NCBI GenBank assembly: GCA_050084985.1
Contig: JBITNC010000001.1
Span: 53,196,001-53,260,000 of the forward strand
Length of the DNA: 64,000 nt
Origin: Nageia nagi
Taxonomy: Eukaryota > Pinophyta
Direction of reading: 5' to 3'
Within the stretch, counting starts at the first letter, position 1, and every line of letters begins with the position of its first letter. This document shows positions 34,233-45,948 of the stretch, in pieces. The position numbers and the translations under genes are program-made. The notes below the pieces were generated by a model that saw only the letters and a list, made by a program, of their open reading frames with translations, had not been told where the DNA came from and did no database searches.

Positions 34233-35499
34233 ATCATAGGGGATCACATTTGGAGGTAGAATGTTGTAGTCTAAGAAATTTCCAATTTTTTTCAAAATTG
34301 AAAATTTTTGTAATTGAGGAGCAAATTGATGTACTTGTGCAAAACTCTTTTGCAAACATAATACAAATGGCTACAAGTTGATTCAAAGTGTGTTTTCATC
34401 TATGGGAGTGGTGGATTGATCTTTTAAGGATAATTTTTGTAATTCAAATATTTTTGTGCCTTCTCTTTGAAAACTTTTGAGTTTTAGAAGAATTTGTTGT
34501 AAACTTTCCAAAATGTTTGAATTGTCTTGAATTGTTGCTAATCCATTTACTTGCTTGTTAAATGCTTAGTATTCTGAATTGACTTTCTCTTAAAACATCT
34601 TCTTAGATCTTTTGTTCAAAACTATCCACCTTCACTCACGTTTAGTCCACTTGGTTGCATTGATCCTGTTCACAGAGTACCGAAAAATCAGTTCCGCTTC
34701 TCGCTCATCTTTGGAATGATTGGACAATAGTCATTCATTTCAAGGACTTGATTGAATTGAACAAGATTTCATAACCTATCCGAGAGAAAGAACATTTAGA
34801 CAATGTTGCATTGTGATTACCTCTTTGAAGTCTAGCAGTATTCGACCTCATTTTCATTTTTTCTTGTATTTATTTTACACTTTCGTTTAAAACTTATGGC
34901 AATTTTCGAATTATTGCAAGATAACACACCTCAGTCCCTACAAAAAACGTGAGTTAACAGTTATTACCTCTACTATACCACTCAGTTGATTCCCAAACAA
35001 GACCTACAATTTAAAGCTCGTATTAACGACACGAGCTTTCCGATAGAAACCTTGGGGTATCAGTCCTTACAAGAGGAGTTCAGTAACGCGTTCTCACCTA
35101 CATGTTGGGTTGCTTTCCCATCTTGATCGTATGGACGATCGCCAAGTATAAGAGGAAAGGTTTCCTTCCCAACACCTTCCACCCTTCATTTTCAAACCTT
35201 TGAGGTAAAAGTCCTAATAGCGGGTAGGGGACACGCCCTACCACTCAAGTGTTGGAATATTTCCACAGGCCTTGTGATACCATTTGCCAATCAGCAAGGG
35301 TAGGAAAGAAAAAGCCCCCAATAGATACCAATGGCATTCAACCAAAAGGATTCAACACATGTTCATGATTCCATCAATGAGAGCATTCACTATTCAATTA
35401 CATGAAACAATACCACATTCACAAATGGAGCAAACTTGTTCAATTAGAAGTAAAAATTAAGTCTCTCACAAGTTCAAAAATGTCTAATCCTCTACAAAT

Positions 35500-35520
35500 G
35501 AGCCCAAATGGGCTATAAAT
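35500..35520 (-). promoter_or_regulatory. Second TATA box of E1
   Basis: Minus strand AACTATTTATAGCCCATTTGGGC, the counterpart of 30285-30298 in E2. Confidence 0.5.
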
Positions 35521-35891
35521 AGTTTTTTTGGCAACCCTAAATGTTTCCCTAACCCTAATTTCAAAATGCGAGAAACAAATGGACAAATCAAAACCTGCCA
35601 CATGGCATTACAAAATGTCATCCAAACATGTGGAAGCAAATTCTCATCCATCACAAGCTTGGGAATTGAATAACAAATATAATAAAAGTATTTTATAAAA
35701 GTAAGTGTCTATTCTAGAAAATAACACCACAAGCTATGAAAATTGTGACTAGGTGCATTTGGGCCCAAAGCCTTAACGCATCCCTCGAAATCTTCGTACA
35801 GGAACTTTGCCGTGAGTTCCAACCTGTGTAGCCTCTCTAACAACTTCGGCCCATTACTAGTAATATAGCGTTCAACCTTGTCTACCATCCT

Positions 35892-38800
35892 CTACATATC
35901 ATTCTTCCAATCATGAGCTCTAAGCAAGTGCTTCAGGTGACTTCCAGTTTGGTAGGTGTTAACATCATCGATCATGATCAGGTTGTGAAGGAAGTGTCTC
36001 ACTTTTGCCACTACTAGGTCTTTATCTCTAATGGTGGCATCATCATCAATGAACTTGACTTGGAACTCCATCTGCTTAAGGCTGGTGTTAGCCTTGTCAT
36101 TGAGTTTCTCAACCTCCTTTTGCACCTCCTGGAAATATGTGGCTATATGATTGACGACACCCAAGTAGAACGAATATTCTTCACAAAACTTCACGTCTTC
36201 GGGCCTCCGATCCTGTGTCATCTCGAATTTCATGATCATGGGCCTTCGGGAATCCAAAATCCTGAGAAGGCTCGCTCTCTCCACCACAATGTCCTTCAGC
36301 TTTTGCTCTTCAAATGCTACCCTTTGCAGCACACCAATGAATTGTTGTACCACTACCAATACCTCATCAAATTCTTCCTGTTTTGCTGCAATCATGCCCT
36401 CTTTAACTGGTTTTATCTTTCAAAACTCCTCCGTGGGCACCTTGGCTTACTCTAATTCTCTAGTCAATTTCTTTTGTGCAGTGAACTCCTTCCTGAGGCT
36501 TTTAATCTCCTTTTCTTTCATAATCCCATCTTTGGTAATTGCCTCAGTGTTGGAGATGATTGCATATTTTCGACTAGCCAAACCAATAGGACTTGTATTG
36601 ATGATTTGATTGACCTGCTTGAGGTCTTCAGGTTGTTGGGGATTCTCCTTGTATGCAATTATAGTCTTGATGTGAATCGCGTTCTTTGCCAAATGCATAT
36701 AAGTCTCGGTCTTACTCGGGCAAGTGGAGCTTTCTCCAATCTGATCATTCTCTTCTCTCACTCCAAACTCCTCTCCGACATCCATGTTAAACACATCCAG
36801 ACACTCTCCATATTAACTCCCCATTCATCTATAGGTGATGGTTGATGAGTCTCAACATCTGCTTCCTAAACGGTGGTAGTACTTTTCCTGGCCCTTTTCA
36901 AGGGTCTTGCCTCTTCTTCACCAAGCTCCTCGAGGGTCTTTATCATTCGTGATTGTGAAGTCCTCTTCAATTGGGCTCTTCTTTGTACTGTCTTTGAGGC
37001 TGGTCCCTTACCCTTCTCTGTGGATGGTTTGGAAGCCACGGGGTTCTGTATGACCTTCACTATGTCCAAGGATTCGTCTTCTTGTTGTGTCTCTAGGATG
37101 TCGTCGCGTTGCACGACATTTGCCTCCTATTCATCTTCTGACTCTCCTACTTCTTCCTCCTCTTGGCTTTCATCAGGTCGGTACATGGGATTGGATGATG
37201 AAGATCCAGATGGTGGAACGATGGTGACGGATTTGCAACCACTCCTCTAGGTGGTCTGGATTGTGGGGATGGATCCTTCTCTCTGTTCCTAATACACCTC
37301 ACTACCTTGTCCATGGCCACATGCTCTAGCTCTCTCACGTCGTGCTCATCAATGGTGTCCCTTACTTGTAGTACCCATTCTATAGGGTTCTTGCCACACA
37401 TTGATGCATACTGTCTAGTTGGTGCTTCAACTATAGGAGGAAACTAGGTGACCTAGGAAGTGGACTCTTCAGGTCTTCTTCCCTTTTGTTGTGACAATCT
37501 TTTGTTGATAGTGGCCTCAACAAGGTGTTGTTGATCATGGGCATCCTTATATCTTTTCACGAATCTTTCTCATTTCTACCTCGTTGCTCATATTTCGGAA
37601 AGGTTCCTCTTCTCCAAGTGGTTTGTGCTCATATGCTTTCTTCCTTTCCTTCATGAAGAACTGGTGCATCCTGTGGTTGGGGTTATAATGGTCGGCGATA
37701 GGCATTTTCTTGAAGTTAAATCTCGCCAACTCTTCCTTCATAGTGTCAATGTCTGCCCAAGACTTACATTGGTATTCACCTACTATAATCGGCAAATTTG
37801 AAGTAGCTGATTTCTTCTACTAGACTTGGTCATGTAGATAGGCCAACTGCCTCATCATCTCCATAAGAAGCAATTTGTTGCTCACAAACCTTGGCAATTG
37901 GTACGACTGCACGGCTGACCCATGAATTCTGATATAGGAATAGTTTTGGTGATGGAGGAAGAAGTCCCCATGCTTCTTCAATGCGTCCTGGGTTGAGTTA
38001 GAGATCCTCGTCATTATGATTTCTCCTTTGAGCTCCTTGTAGATCTCATACTCCCATCCATCGTTCTTCATGATGAAACTATTCCATCTCCTCTCAAGCT
38101 TCCATTTGGGGTAGCATCTCCAAATGGCATAGGGCCCTTTCTCGATCAATGTCAATTCTCCTTTCGTCATTGCCCTGTACTTGCCATGAAGCAACATGTA
38201 CACCAGGTATGAATTGAGGTAGAATTTGCGAGTTGTGCCTATGGATGATAACTGATCAGCAATTGTGTCACTCAACACCTTGCTCCACCTAATCCATTTC
38301 CCTATAGCAATTTTGATGATGAAGCCAAAGAACTCTTTCTGAATTTCAAAGCATCTTCCTTCCCAAGAACTCTAGACAACATCAAGATCATCAACTCAAC
38401 TGAAGGTTAGAAATTGGAACGAGGAGCATTTATGAGAGCGTTCCCCTTGAGCCCATGATGCTCATCCAACATCCAACTCTTGATTGCCACGATAGCCCTG
38501 TGGGTCTCTTGGTAGCACGCCAGTGGCTTGGCTTCATTATACTCGAAATTTCTTTCGGAAGTCCCTTGGAATGTCGTTTTGACGGCGTCGGGGCTGAAGT
38601 CCATGATGATGTGTCCTTCGATGTCACGGACGACTCTCTCTCCCTGATGCCAGTGGTGATTGACCTCTATGCACAATTCGGGGAATGGAGCTGTGAATGG
38701 TACAAATGTGCATGTGAAGAGTCCGGAAAAGAAGACGATGTCTTGTTTGAGGTCACTAATAGGTAGCTTACATACTTTCTCCCTCATTTGCATTGGGTCA

Positions 38801-39072
38801 ACGTATTGCCAATCTATATCTCCGATGGTAGCAAGATCGTTCCTCCAGAATCTAGCCCCTTGGGGAAGGGAGTCTTGTCTCTCATAGATGGTGATGATGC
38901 AATCTTGTCTCAACCGCTAGAGGTCCGAGCAAACTTCAAAGTCGAATTGCCCATGGAAGTAGTCATGGTGTTCAGGCTTGCAACGAAGTCTCTCAAGGGT
39001 GCTACGAGGGTTTCCAAGTGATGAAGGCACTCCACATTGGACTGGCTTGCCTCCCAAATGCTTGCGCAAGCC
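35892..39072 (-). pseudogene. E1 gag-like / coiled-coil gene (no large insertion)
   Basis: Best copy of the E-family gene. Minus-strand pieces in order: MACASIWEASQSNVECL from 39072; 38913-38407 (MQMREKVCKLPISDLKQDI, MDFSPDAVKTTFQG, NEAKPLACYQETHRA); 38278-37820 (YAIWRCYPKWKLERRW, ALKKHGDFFLHH, IRIHGSAVQSYQLPRF); 37795-37547; acidic/basic low-complexity parts 37401-36866; and coiled coil 36794-35892 (FEEQKLKDIVVER, DDVNTYQTGSHLKHLL). About 1000 codons if joined; six or more shifts or stops. It resembles the internal gene of element C, not any enzyme I know. Its place between two TATA boxes of an LTR-like unit is odd. Confidence 0.65.
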
Positions 39073-39183
39073 ATAGGATGAAGTATGATGGAATCGAAAC
39101 TCGAAAATATGCTATTTCCTACTATTGTGGTGCAAAAGTAGAAGAGAAATGTGATTTGAATTTGAGGAAAATGGTCCCCAGGC

Positions 39184-39198
39184 TTGCATTTATAGCCC
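39184..39198 (-). promoter_or_regulatory. TATA box upstream of the E1 gene
   Basis: Minus strand GGGCTATAAATGCAAGCC, about 115 bp before the chosen ATG at 39072; conserved in E2 near 11881. Confidence 0.6.
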
Positions 39199-39349
39199 AA
39201 ATTGGCTTCCAGCAAACTCTAGTTGGCTAGGTCAAGAAGACAACTTCATCTTAACCATCCATCTGGTCGACCTTGGGATGTGTGCATGCACCAAATTTCA
39301 TGTCCCGCTATCTAGGACCAGACATGGGGTTCCAGGGCTCCTTCTGGAT

Positions 39350-40295
39350 TGGCGCATGCCCAGGAAAGACGATTTTGTCTTTCGGGATCATGCACTAGCC
39401 TTTGGGGTTAGTATACTTCCCACGTTGGCCTTCCTTGCTCTCTTGCTCATCTTGACCCTAAAGCTCGCCTTGTGATGTGATCTTGCCTATTTTTGGTCTT
39501 TCTGGTGCTTAGGCCTATCAAATTTCATCTTTCATCTCATCCTGGGTAGTCCCCAAGCTTGGTGCATGATTCAAAAAGTCATGTTTTTGTCTTTTTGAGG
39601 CATGCGCCAGCATCTCTTGCTCTTCTAGCTTGGTCGCATGGTTCATCATGTGCCGACCTCCAGATGGCCGATTTTTTCATTTTTGCATGTTCGTTTCTCT
39701 GTGCCTTTGTGAAATTTTTCGTTTCCGTTCGATCCTAGAGGCTCCTTGTGCCTAGCGCATGGTTCAAAAAGTCAAAAACTTGTCTTTTGAAATCATGCAC
39801 CAGCCCTCCTAGGTGTGCTAGAGTTGGTCTTGGGGTTCTGGGGTTCATGCCTTAGCGTATTTTTTATCTTCGAACAAACTAGAAGCCTTTTTGGGTTAGG
39901 CACATGATTAAAAAAGACAAGATTTTGTCTTTTTGAAGCATGCGCCAGCCTTCGGGATGCCTAGGGTTCACTTCCTGGTCTTCGAACTTGTCTAGCTCCT
40001 CCTCCTAGCATGGTTGCATGGTTCAAAAAGACAAGATTTTAACTTTTGAAATCATGTGCCAACCTTGAAGTATCCTTGCCTTGTCTTTTTTCAAGCTTCA
40101 TTCCGGTCCAATCTACTCCCTGTCCTTAGCTCATGTCTCAGAAAGCAAGATTTTGTCTTTTGGAGGCATGCGCTGGGCTTGAAAGTGGCCCAGATTGCTT
40201 TTTCGAGTTGCAACTTCAGTCTGGATGGCTCCCTAACCCAGTCACATGTTTCAAAAAGATAAGATTTTGTCATTTGAAATCATGCGCCAAGCCCT
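39350..40295 (-). repeat. Palindrome array of E1 (7-8 units)
   Basis: Same palindrome type as 10828-11740. Units begin near 39352, 39561, 39753, 39900, 40012, 40128 and 40240. The unit at 39900-39947 has arms of about 21-22 bases (GGCACATGATTAAAAAAGAC against GTCTTTTTGAAGCATGCGCC). A weaker GCATGG/CATGTGC pair lies near 39630. Confidence 0.85.
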
Positions 40296-40394
40296 AGGAG
40301 TGATCCAATTTGGCTCGACTCTATCCCAACTCATCATGGACTCTCCTGGCTCACCTAAGGTCGACTTCCAGTTTCCAGACTTAGCCATTTTTTG

Positions 40395-41388
40395 GAAGAA
40401 TTTCACACTTTTAGCTTGGTATGACTAACTTTGGACAAAGGATGAGGCTTGAAATTGAGGGCCTTGTCCTTGAACCTAGGTCTTACGACCACTTGGGTTG
40501 GACAAGAATACAACTGTGAGGTTCCTTTTATTTTTATTTCTTTATTTCTAGCAAACCCTCAATATAAAAATGCAGAAATAAATTGCAGCAATAAAATAAC
40601 TCAGAAATTGCTCATAAAATAACACTAGTATGAGGAGAAATCAGCCAGTATCATATATATTAAATATTTCCAAACCAATACAAAGCTGGAATGGACAAAT
40701 GGAATCCTCACGAAACTAAAAATGCAGATACAAACTTTCCAAACTGAGTGAATCCCTCCACAAAAGAAATGCCACGAACCACTCACAAATGCCTCTTTTT
40801 GTATTTTTGATATTTTAGGGCAATAACACCTTCAATGATATTGCCAAGTCCCCAACCATGCACCTCCAATGCACTATGGGAATGAGCAAGACCTGCAATC
40901 TCAACTCATGGAAACTCTAGGGTTTCAATATTCAATTCTCATATCACATAACATGCTCCAAATGAGATGCTCACTTCCTTTTATAGAATGAGGTTCTAAT
41001 TTGGAGTTGACATCTCCTAACCCTAAAATCACTTAAAGTACCTTATTACAAAAATAAAAATATAAAACATAAATAAACACAACTTAAGTTATGTCTCCTA
41101 GTCACATGAACCCCTTTTCCACTTTTATAATTAAGTGTAGGAGACATTTACAAAATATTTATTTTTGGAACATTACAACAACATGACAAAGTATTTACAT
41201 GAGGCGTTGAGGGTCCCCAAAATCGAAGAATTTCACACTGTTAGCTTGGTATGACTAACTTTGGACAAAGGATGAGGCTTGAAATTGAGGGCCTTATCCT
41301 TGAACCTAGGTCTTACGACATCACTTGGGTTGGACAAGAATACAACATGACAAAGTATTTACATGAGGTGTTGAGGGTCCGCAAAATC
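40395..41388. repeat. Tandem duplication of about 162 bp in E1, one copy split by a solo LTR
   Basis: GAAGAATTTCACACT...TACAACATGACAAAG...GGGTCC(C/G)CAAAATC occurs as 40395-40514 plus 41183-41224, and again intact at 41225-41388. The intact copy shows the empty site of the solo LTR. Confidence 0.85.
40515..41177 (-). repeat. Solo LTR (663 bp), same family as the tandem array
   Basis: TGTGAGGTTCC ... GGAACATTACA, flanked by ACAAC (40510-40514 and 41178-41182). The first about 430 bp match the array LTRs closely; the rest has diverged. The empty site is present at 41339-41360. It fixes the true LTR ends of the family. Confidence 0.9.
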
Positions 41389-41424
41389 CCAGTATTTTGG
41401 GGCATGTTGTGTTTCAGTCACAAC

Positions 41425-41760
41425 ACATTGTTTTACTCTCCCACAAAGCTGAGGGCCTTCAAAGTTTGATAGATGCTTTGGATTTGTTCAATTCTATGTA
41501 GGAGCTTATAGTTAACCTTAGTAAAACTAAGTTAGTTGCCATCAATGTTTTGAAGACCAAGTTGGAGCAGACACAAATCACCTTCTATGATGGCATTATC
41601 AAGACCACTACCTTATACACCTATCTTGGAGTGCTTTTTTTGGCCCAGGATCCTCAATGATGGCAGGAACCCCTTCAAGATTTCGTAAAGGATATGCAAT
41701 AGTCTCTACCCTTGAGAGATTGCCTCCTTAATTTTAGAGCTCCTTTGGATTTGGTCTCAA
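41425..41760 (+). pseudogene. L1-like LINE, continuation of the reverse transcriptase
   Basis: Starts with the TSD ACATT and reads TIVLLSHKAEGLQSLIDALD, then VNLSKTKLVAINVLK and TTTLYTYLGVLF, the segment that follows FVDD in plant LINE reverse transcriptases. It completes the half at 8024-9814. One stop (TAG) lies near 41501. After about 41760 no LINE similarity is visible. Confidence 0.75.
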
Positions 41761-44100
41761 TTTAATTTTGCCATGTAATTTGTTTCGATTTTATCATTTA
41801 ATAGTAAATTTCATTTGCTATTAATGATTCGATTTTATCCACCATCAAATATAATTCGCCATCTATTATTAACCCATTTATTTTCCATTATGAGAAACTT
41901 CCATAATGCTTTGTCATTTGGCCCAACTCGTTACTTAAATGAGGGGTCAAGATCCCCTTTTGATTGGCGGCTTTTGTTCTTAACAGTGGGTGATCTCCTT
42001 TCTATACTCGGCTCTACCTTCCTGTGGTATTCTCCCCTCCACGTGGTGTGTGGTAAGGCTATCAGAGGCCGACTAGCAGATAGTGATTGGGTTATCACCA
42101 TTGATGGATCCAAGCATGTTCATGCCAAACGTTGAGTTGGCCAGACTCTCCATGTTGGCAGCTAGACGCAGGCCCTTTCTAGGTGTTGGCACCATCTCTA
42201 AATTGGCCCCCCTTTCCTTCATGTCAACTATCCGCCTTTTGACCTTGCAGTAGTCTTTTCATGCTCCAACAAGTGGTAGGGTCTTCTCTCTTGATGATTC
42301 CCTTTTTCCAATTGATGGTGATAACGCCAATGGTGGGTTTGTGGGTTGACAGCATGTGGTCATCGAATGGGCAATCTCCAAGGTGATTAGCAGGCAACTT
42401 GGGCCTTAATGGCTGGCGTTGGCTATCACAAGGTTGGTAGTTTTTTTACTTGTCGTCGATTCTAGATGCTGATTCTGCCTTCACATTGTTGATCTTTGCA
42501 TGTCAATTCCTACATATGTTGGCATGTTGGGCCCTTCCTTCCAAGTCGACAATGGCAAAGTTTATGCTGAGGTGGCGATTTTGACCCTTTGATGATTTAA
42601 TTTGGCCATCCTTTTACCTTTGGCCTTTCAATTTATTAAGATCACCATTCTTTTTTTTTTTAGGCTATACCATTTAATATTTGGATGGTATTTGAAATAG
42701 TTTTATAAATTTGGCATTTGAAATAAAATCAAAAACCTTTGAAATAATTATAAATAATAATCTTTAATTATTATTTGTTAAAATCTTCAAACCTCAATAT
42801 TTTGCTCAAATGGCCTCGGATTTTCGATTCGTTGAAGGCATCCAGAAGCCGATGGCGAGTTCTTCTTCTTGAAGAGAATAAGAACACTCTTTGAATACTT
42901 TTTTTTTCAACTCCGAAATCTATTTCGGATCAATCGTCCACATAGCTTGGTAGAACTCAAAGGAGATACAATTTGATTCCCAGCCAAGGCTATGGTTTCT
43001 TTGAATGATCTAGCCACACAAGGTTGTTGTTGGTGTTGGTTTGTTGAGGTTTTTGAGATACTCTAGAGCTTTGGCTTCTCTCATGATAGGTTACCTATGG
43101 CCCAAGAGAGGTCTTTCGAACCCTTAGTAGATTCTTTGATAGCGACATGAGAGATAATCTACAAGGCCTTCATCTAGACCATGTGGGTCATTTCCCAACA
43201 ACCTCTAACGCCCAAGTTAGTGCATTACTAACGATAGTTTATTAAGATCGATAGAGAGTTGATCTTCCCCCTAGATACATCAACTTACACCTACCTTTCG
43301 GGTTGAGGATGTTTCTCAGATAGTTCTGGGTTTGGTCCCATCAGTTGAGGATCGAGACATGCCACCATCTAGCATGAGATTTGCAAGTATGCCATTTGTG
43401 CTAGTTGGAGACTAAGTTTGAAGACCAATTTATCTTTCGATGCTCAATTTACCACGAGATCTGAGATTGTTATCATTGTCTCTTTCGAGATTCACATGAT
43501 TTACTATCTACTTTTTTCGAATACTCCAATCAGCTTTGCCTAGCTCTCTACATTTGAGAGGCCTTCCTTCTACGGAAGCGCCTTTTAACTACTGTGCAAC
43601 ATCTGATAGGGATTCATTGTATTGCATCCTTCTTTCGAGCTGCCTCCACTAAGGATGCCCATAAGTGACAGTGGGACGACCATCCACATCCTACACATTG
43701 TACTAGGAGACATCGGTAGGACACTCAAGTTCCAATGAAGATTCAATAGATCTCATCTTTCTTCCCCTCCAACAGCAACACCTTACACACGGGCCACAAT
43801 GACCAATGAGGTCTCGCCCCGAGGGGGAGAGTGCTCCGGAGAGATCCAGGGCGGACTTGTCTTGATTGCCTTATGTTTTGTTTTCCCGTATGCTTTAGGG
43901 TTTTGATTCCCTTTAGGTTTAGTTTTTTTGCTTCATGTTATATTCATTTTAGTCTTAGAGTGGGTCCTTTAGGGGTTTTGCTAGCTACTCCACTATTTCA
44001 TGTATAGTCTAGTCCCATTGACCGCTTTTGGTCACTTATGGACATTAATATATTTTCTTTCTTTATTATAGGTTGGGCTTGGTGGGACATATAAGTGTCA
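41761..44100. other. Decayed sequence, no gene recognised
   Basis: Open frames are short and carry no domain I know. A purine tract CCGAGGGGGAGAG at about 43819-43832, after an eroded C/T-rich region, looks like the end of an old LTR element, but no LTR pair was found. Confidence 0.4.
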
Positions 44101-45948
44101 AATGGAATACAGTTCAAAACAGCGGGGAATAGATGCATTTAGTTATTGATCCCCAATCTGCCTTCTGTTGATAGTTTGTGGGTTTGAGTATTTCCATATC
44201 GCTGTTACCTTGCCCACCTGCACTTATTGTAAATAGGAAAACACTACCTTCTGTCAGCTGCTTTGCTTCGCATGTTGGTTCAGTAATTACAAGTTCATTA
44301 GCCATCACTTAAATTCAAATAAATGAATTCTTCTGATTAGAGGCAAGTTGTTTCTCCTGCCCTTAGTAATCCATGATGAGTTAAGCGTATCTATATCTGT
44401 AAGTCAGCTCCTGATGCACAGCAATTCCATATAGCTTATTCCTGACCGTTTCTATTTCTGATTTTTGCCTGCAACAATCTACAAAACAGCCTTTGCAACA
44501 CAAGGGAGAAATAACACGGATCCCAAGAGATAGAAGGAATGATACCATATTTGTTTGGCAACGGCAAATAAATGAAATTCTTTTACTGTTCCTTTTCAAC
44601 AATCTTTCAATCAGTGGATGCCCTGACATCTCTACTTTGTCAGAAATATGTGGATTCATGTCCAGAGGAATGCGCAAGAATGCACACATTGGGAAAGGAG
44701 TGTTAGTAAAACCAATGGTTTAATCATTTATAGTCTGGTCTACTAGGAAAAAAATTGTAGTAAGACTTTCTTCCCTACTAAAAGCAACGCCATTCATTCT
44801 GAATTCTGGATCATCGCAAAGTGGACAGGATAACTAAATCTTTTCAATGCAGGAGGGAGGGCCTATGGTAAGATTCTGTCATCTCTCATATTGAAATTAA
44901 CAAATCTTTTTGAGCGGACCTGGTTTAGATCATGGCTGTTTGGTCTTCATGAAGAAATTACTCCTGCTTTGCAGCACATTTGTAGGGAATGAATTGCAGT
45001 AGAAGATTAATTGGTAAGCAGCAAACTGTGGGTGGAATGAAACTAACTGATTGTGTGCCGGAGGGAACTGGCAGAAAGGGCCCTTCCAGAATAATGACAT
45101 TGCCTGAGGGAGTGTACTAGCAAGAACCTTATCCAAATATTTTATTTAGTTGGAGTCTTCTTTTGATGGATGTAAATTTCATTTTATTGTGCTCCTTACT
45201 CGTACATAGACCAGATTACTTATACAAAGTACATGCTATTCTATTAGACTCTTATATCCCACCAAGATGCTCAGCATAAATGTTTTGCATCATCCTCATC
45301 CTTGTGTCATTCTTGATGTAGTCTGAACCAGTATCTTATTGAATGGGTTTGTAACACTCTTTCTTGTTGGCTTCTTGAAGGCAAATTGTGACTGTTTTAA
45401 TATTCCTCATGTGTATTATAAAGTTCTTTGTTGTTATATTTCTCTACTTTGAAATTGTGCTGATCAAGATAATGTGTAGGATGCCATTCCTGTTCTTGGA
45501 GTTGGACGGTATGATTTTTCTGAAAGGGACTTATAAATAAAAAATAATTATTAAAATTATTTGAAACAGGTAATATTGCCATATATGTTTCATGACTTCA
45601 ACTAAAAACCATCATTTGCTCTTGGGTATTATTATTTGGAAGGACAAACTTGGAATGTCTATGGTTTGTAGAAATATTAATATTTGATATACATTCCTCA
45701 CAACAGAGTGCTACCAATGTTTCTTACTTTTTGCTCAAGATAGGTGGGTAGGACTGGATTTATAGGTCTCATATCTTGATCTTTCGTACTGACTTTGAAT
45801 CTAATTTCATTTTTTACATCAGTTTGGCTACTGTCAAATATTTAGAATCATGAATTGACTTGAAGACATTGTTTCACCATTACATTCTTTTTATTATAGA
45901 ACAATATCTCTGAAACTACATTGACACACTTTCAGGGTTTTTATGTAG
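44101..45948. other. Region upstream of the host gene exons, nothing firm
   Basis: AT-rich sequence. The remaining 5' exons of the DUF3522-like gene should lie here or further left but were not recognised. Open frames on both strands at 44381-44723 overlap and have no known domain. Confidence 0.4.

Larger units (their letters stand above)
31019..35174 (+). mobile_element. B: 4.16-kb solo-LTR-like element with satellite cargo
   Basis: Starts TGTTATGCCCGCACAACACACCCC and ends TTCCTTCCCAACA, with TSD CCTTC. The start resembles E1/E2 (shared CACAACA, CCCCAAAAT, and GGGACCCT about 50 bp in). Content: a degenerate short-repeat zone (31330-31850), a 182-183 bp satellite (31880-33700), an A-rich region, a TATA box near 34223, and about 0.95 kb of tail. 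No long conserved reading frame, primer site or pol. Read as a solo LTR of a family related to E. Confidence 0.7.
10530..35322 (+). mobile_element. E2: second copy of the giant element, plus strand, inserted in E1
   Basis: Starts TGTTGTGACTAAAACACAACATG and ends GCCCCCAAT, flanked by AGATA on both sides. Without the nested hAT (13091-27842 plus one TSD) and B (31019-35174 plus one TSD) it is 5872 bp, close to the net length of E1. It has the same order of parts as E1: palindrome array 10828-11740, TATA box near 11881, gag-like gene, second TATA box near 30290, tail. The element is therefore a repeatable unit and not a random patchwork. Confidence 0.7.
9815..41424 (-). mobile_element. E1: giant solo-LTR-like element carrying a gene, minus strand, split by E2
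   Basis: Inserted in the LINE with TSD ACATT. Read on the minus strand it starts (T)GTTGTGACTG at 41424 and ends GCCCCCAACA at 9815. E2 splits it, so its own sequence is 41424-35328 plus 10524-9815, about 6.14 kb without the nested solo LTR (about 5.98 kb without an internal duplication). Order on the minus strand: palindrome array, TATA box, gag-like/coiled-coil gene, second TATA box, about 0.9 kb tail. I see no direct terminal repeat, primer-binding site or pol, so a solo LTR with cargo is the simplest reading. Confidence 0.65.

Noticed and set aside
41815-42135. 106-codon plus-strand frame downstream of the LINE as its RNase H domain
   Set aside because: No RNase H motif is visible and the similarity to the LINE fades after about 41760.
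44381-44723. Overlapping frames on both strands as an upstream exon of the DUF3522-like gene
   Set aside because: Neither translation resembles the helix that precedes the AYAEW block in this family, and no splice donor in the right phase was evident.
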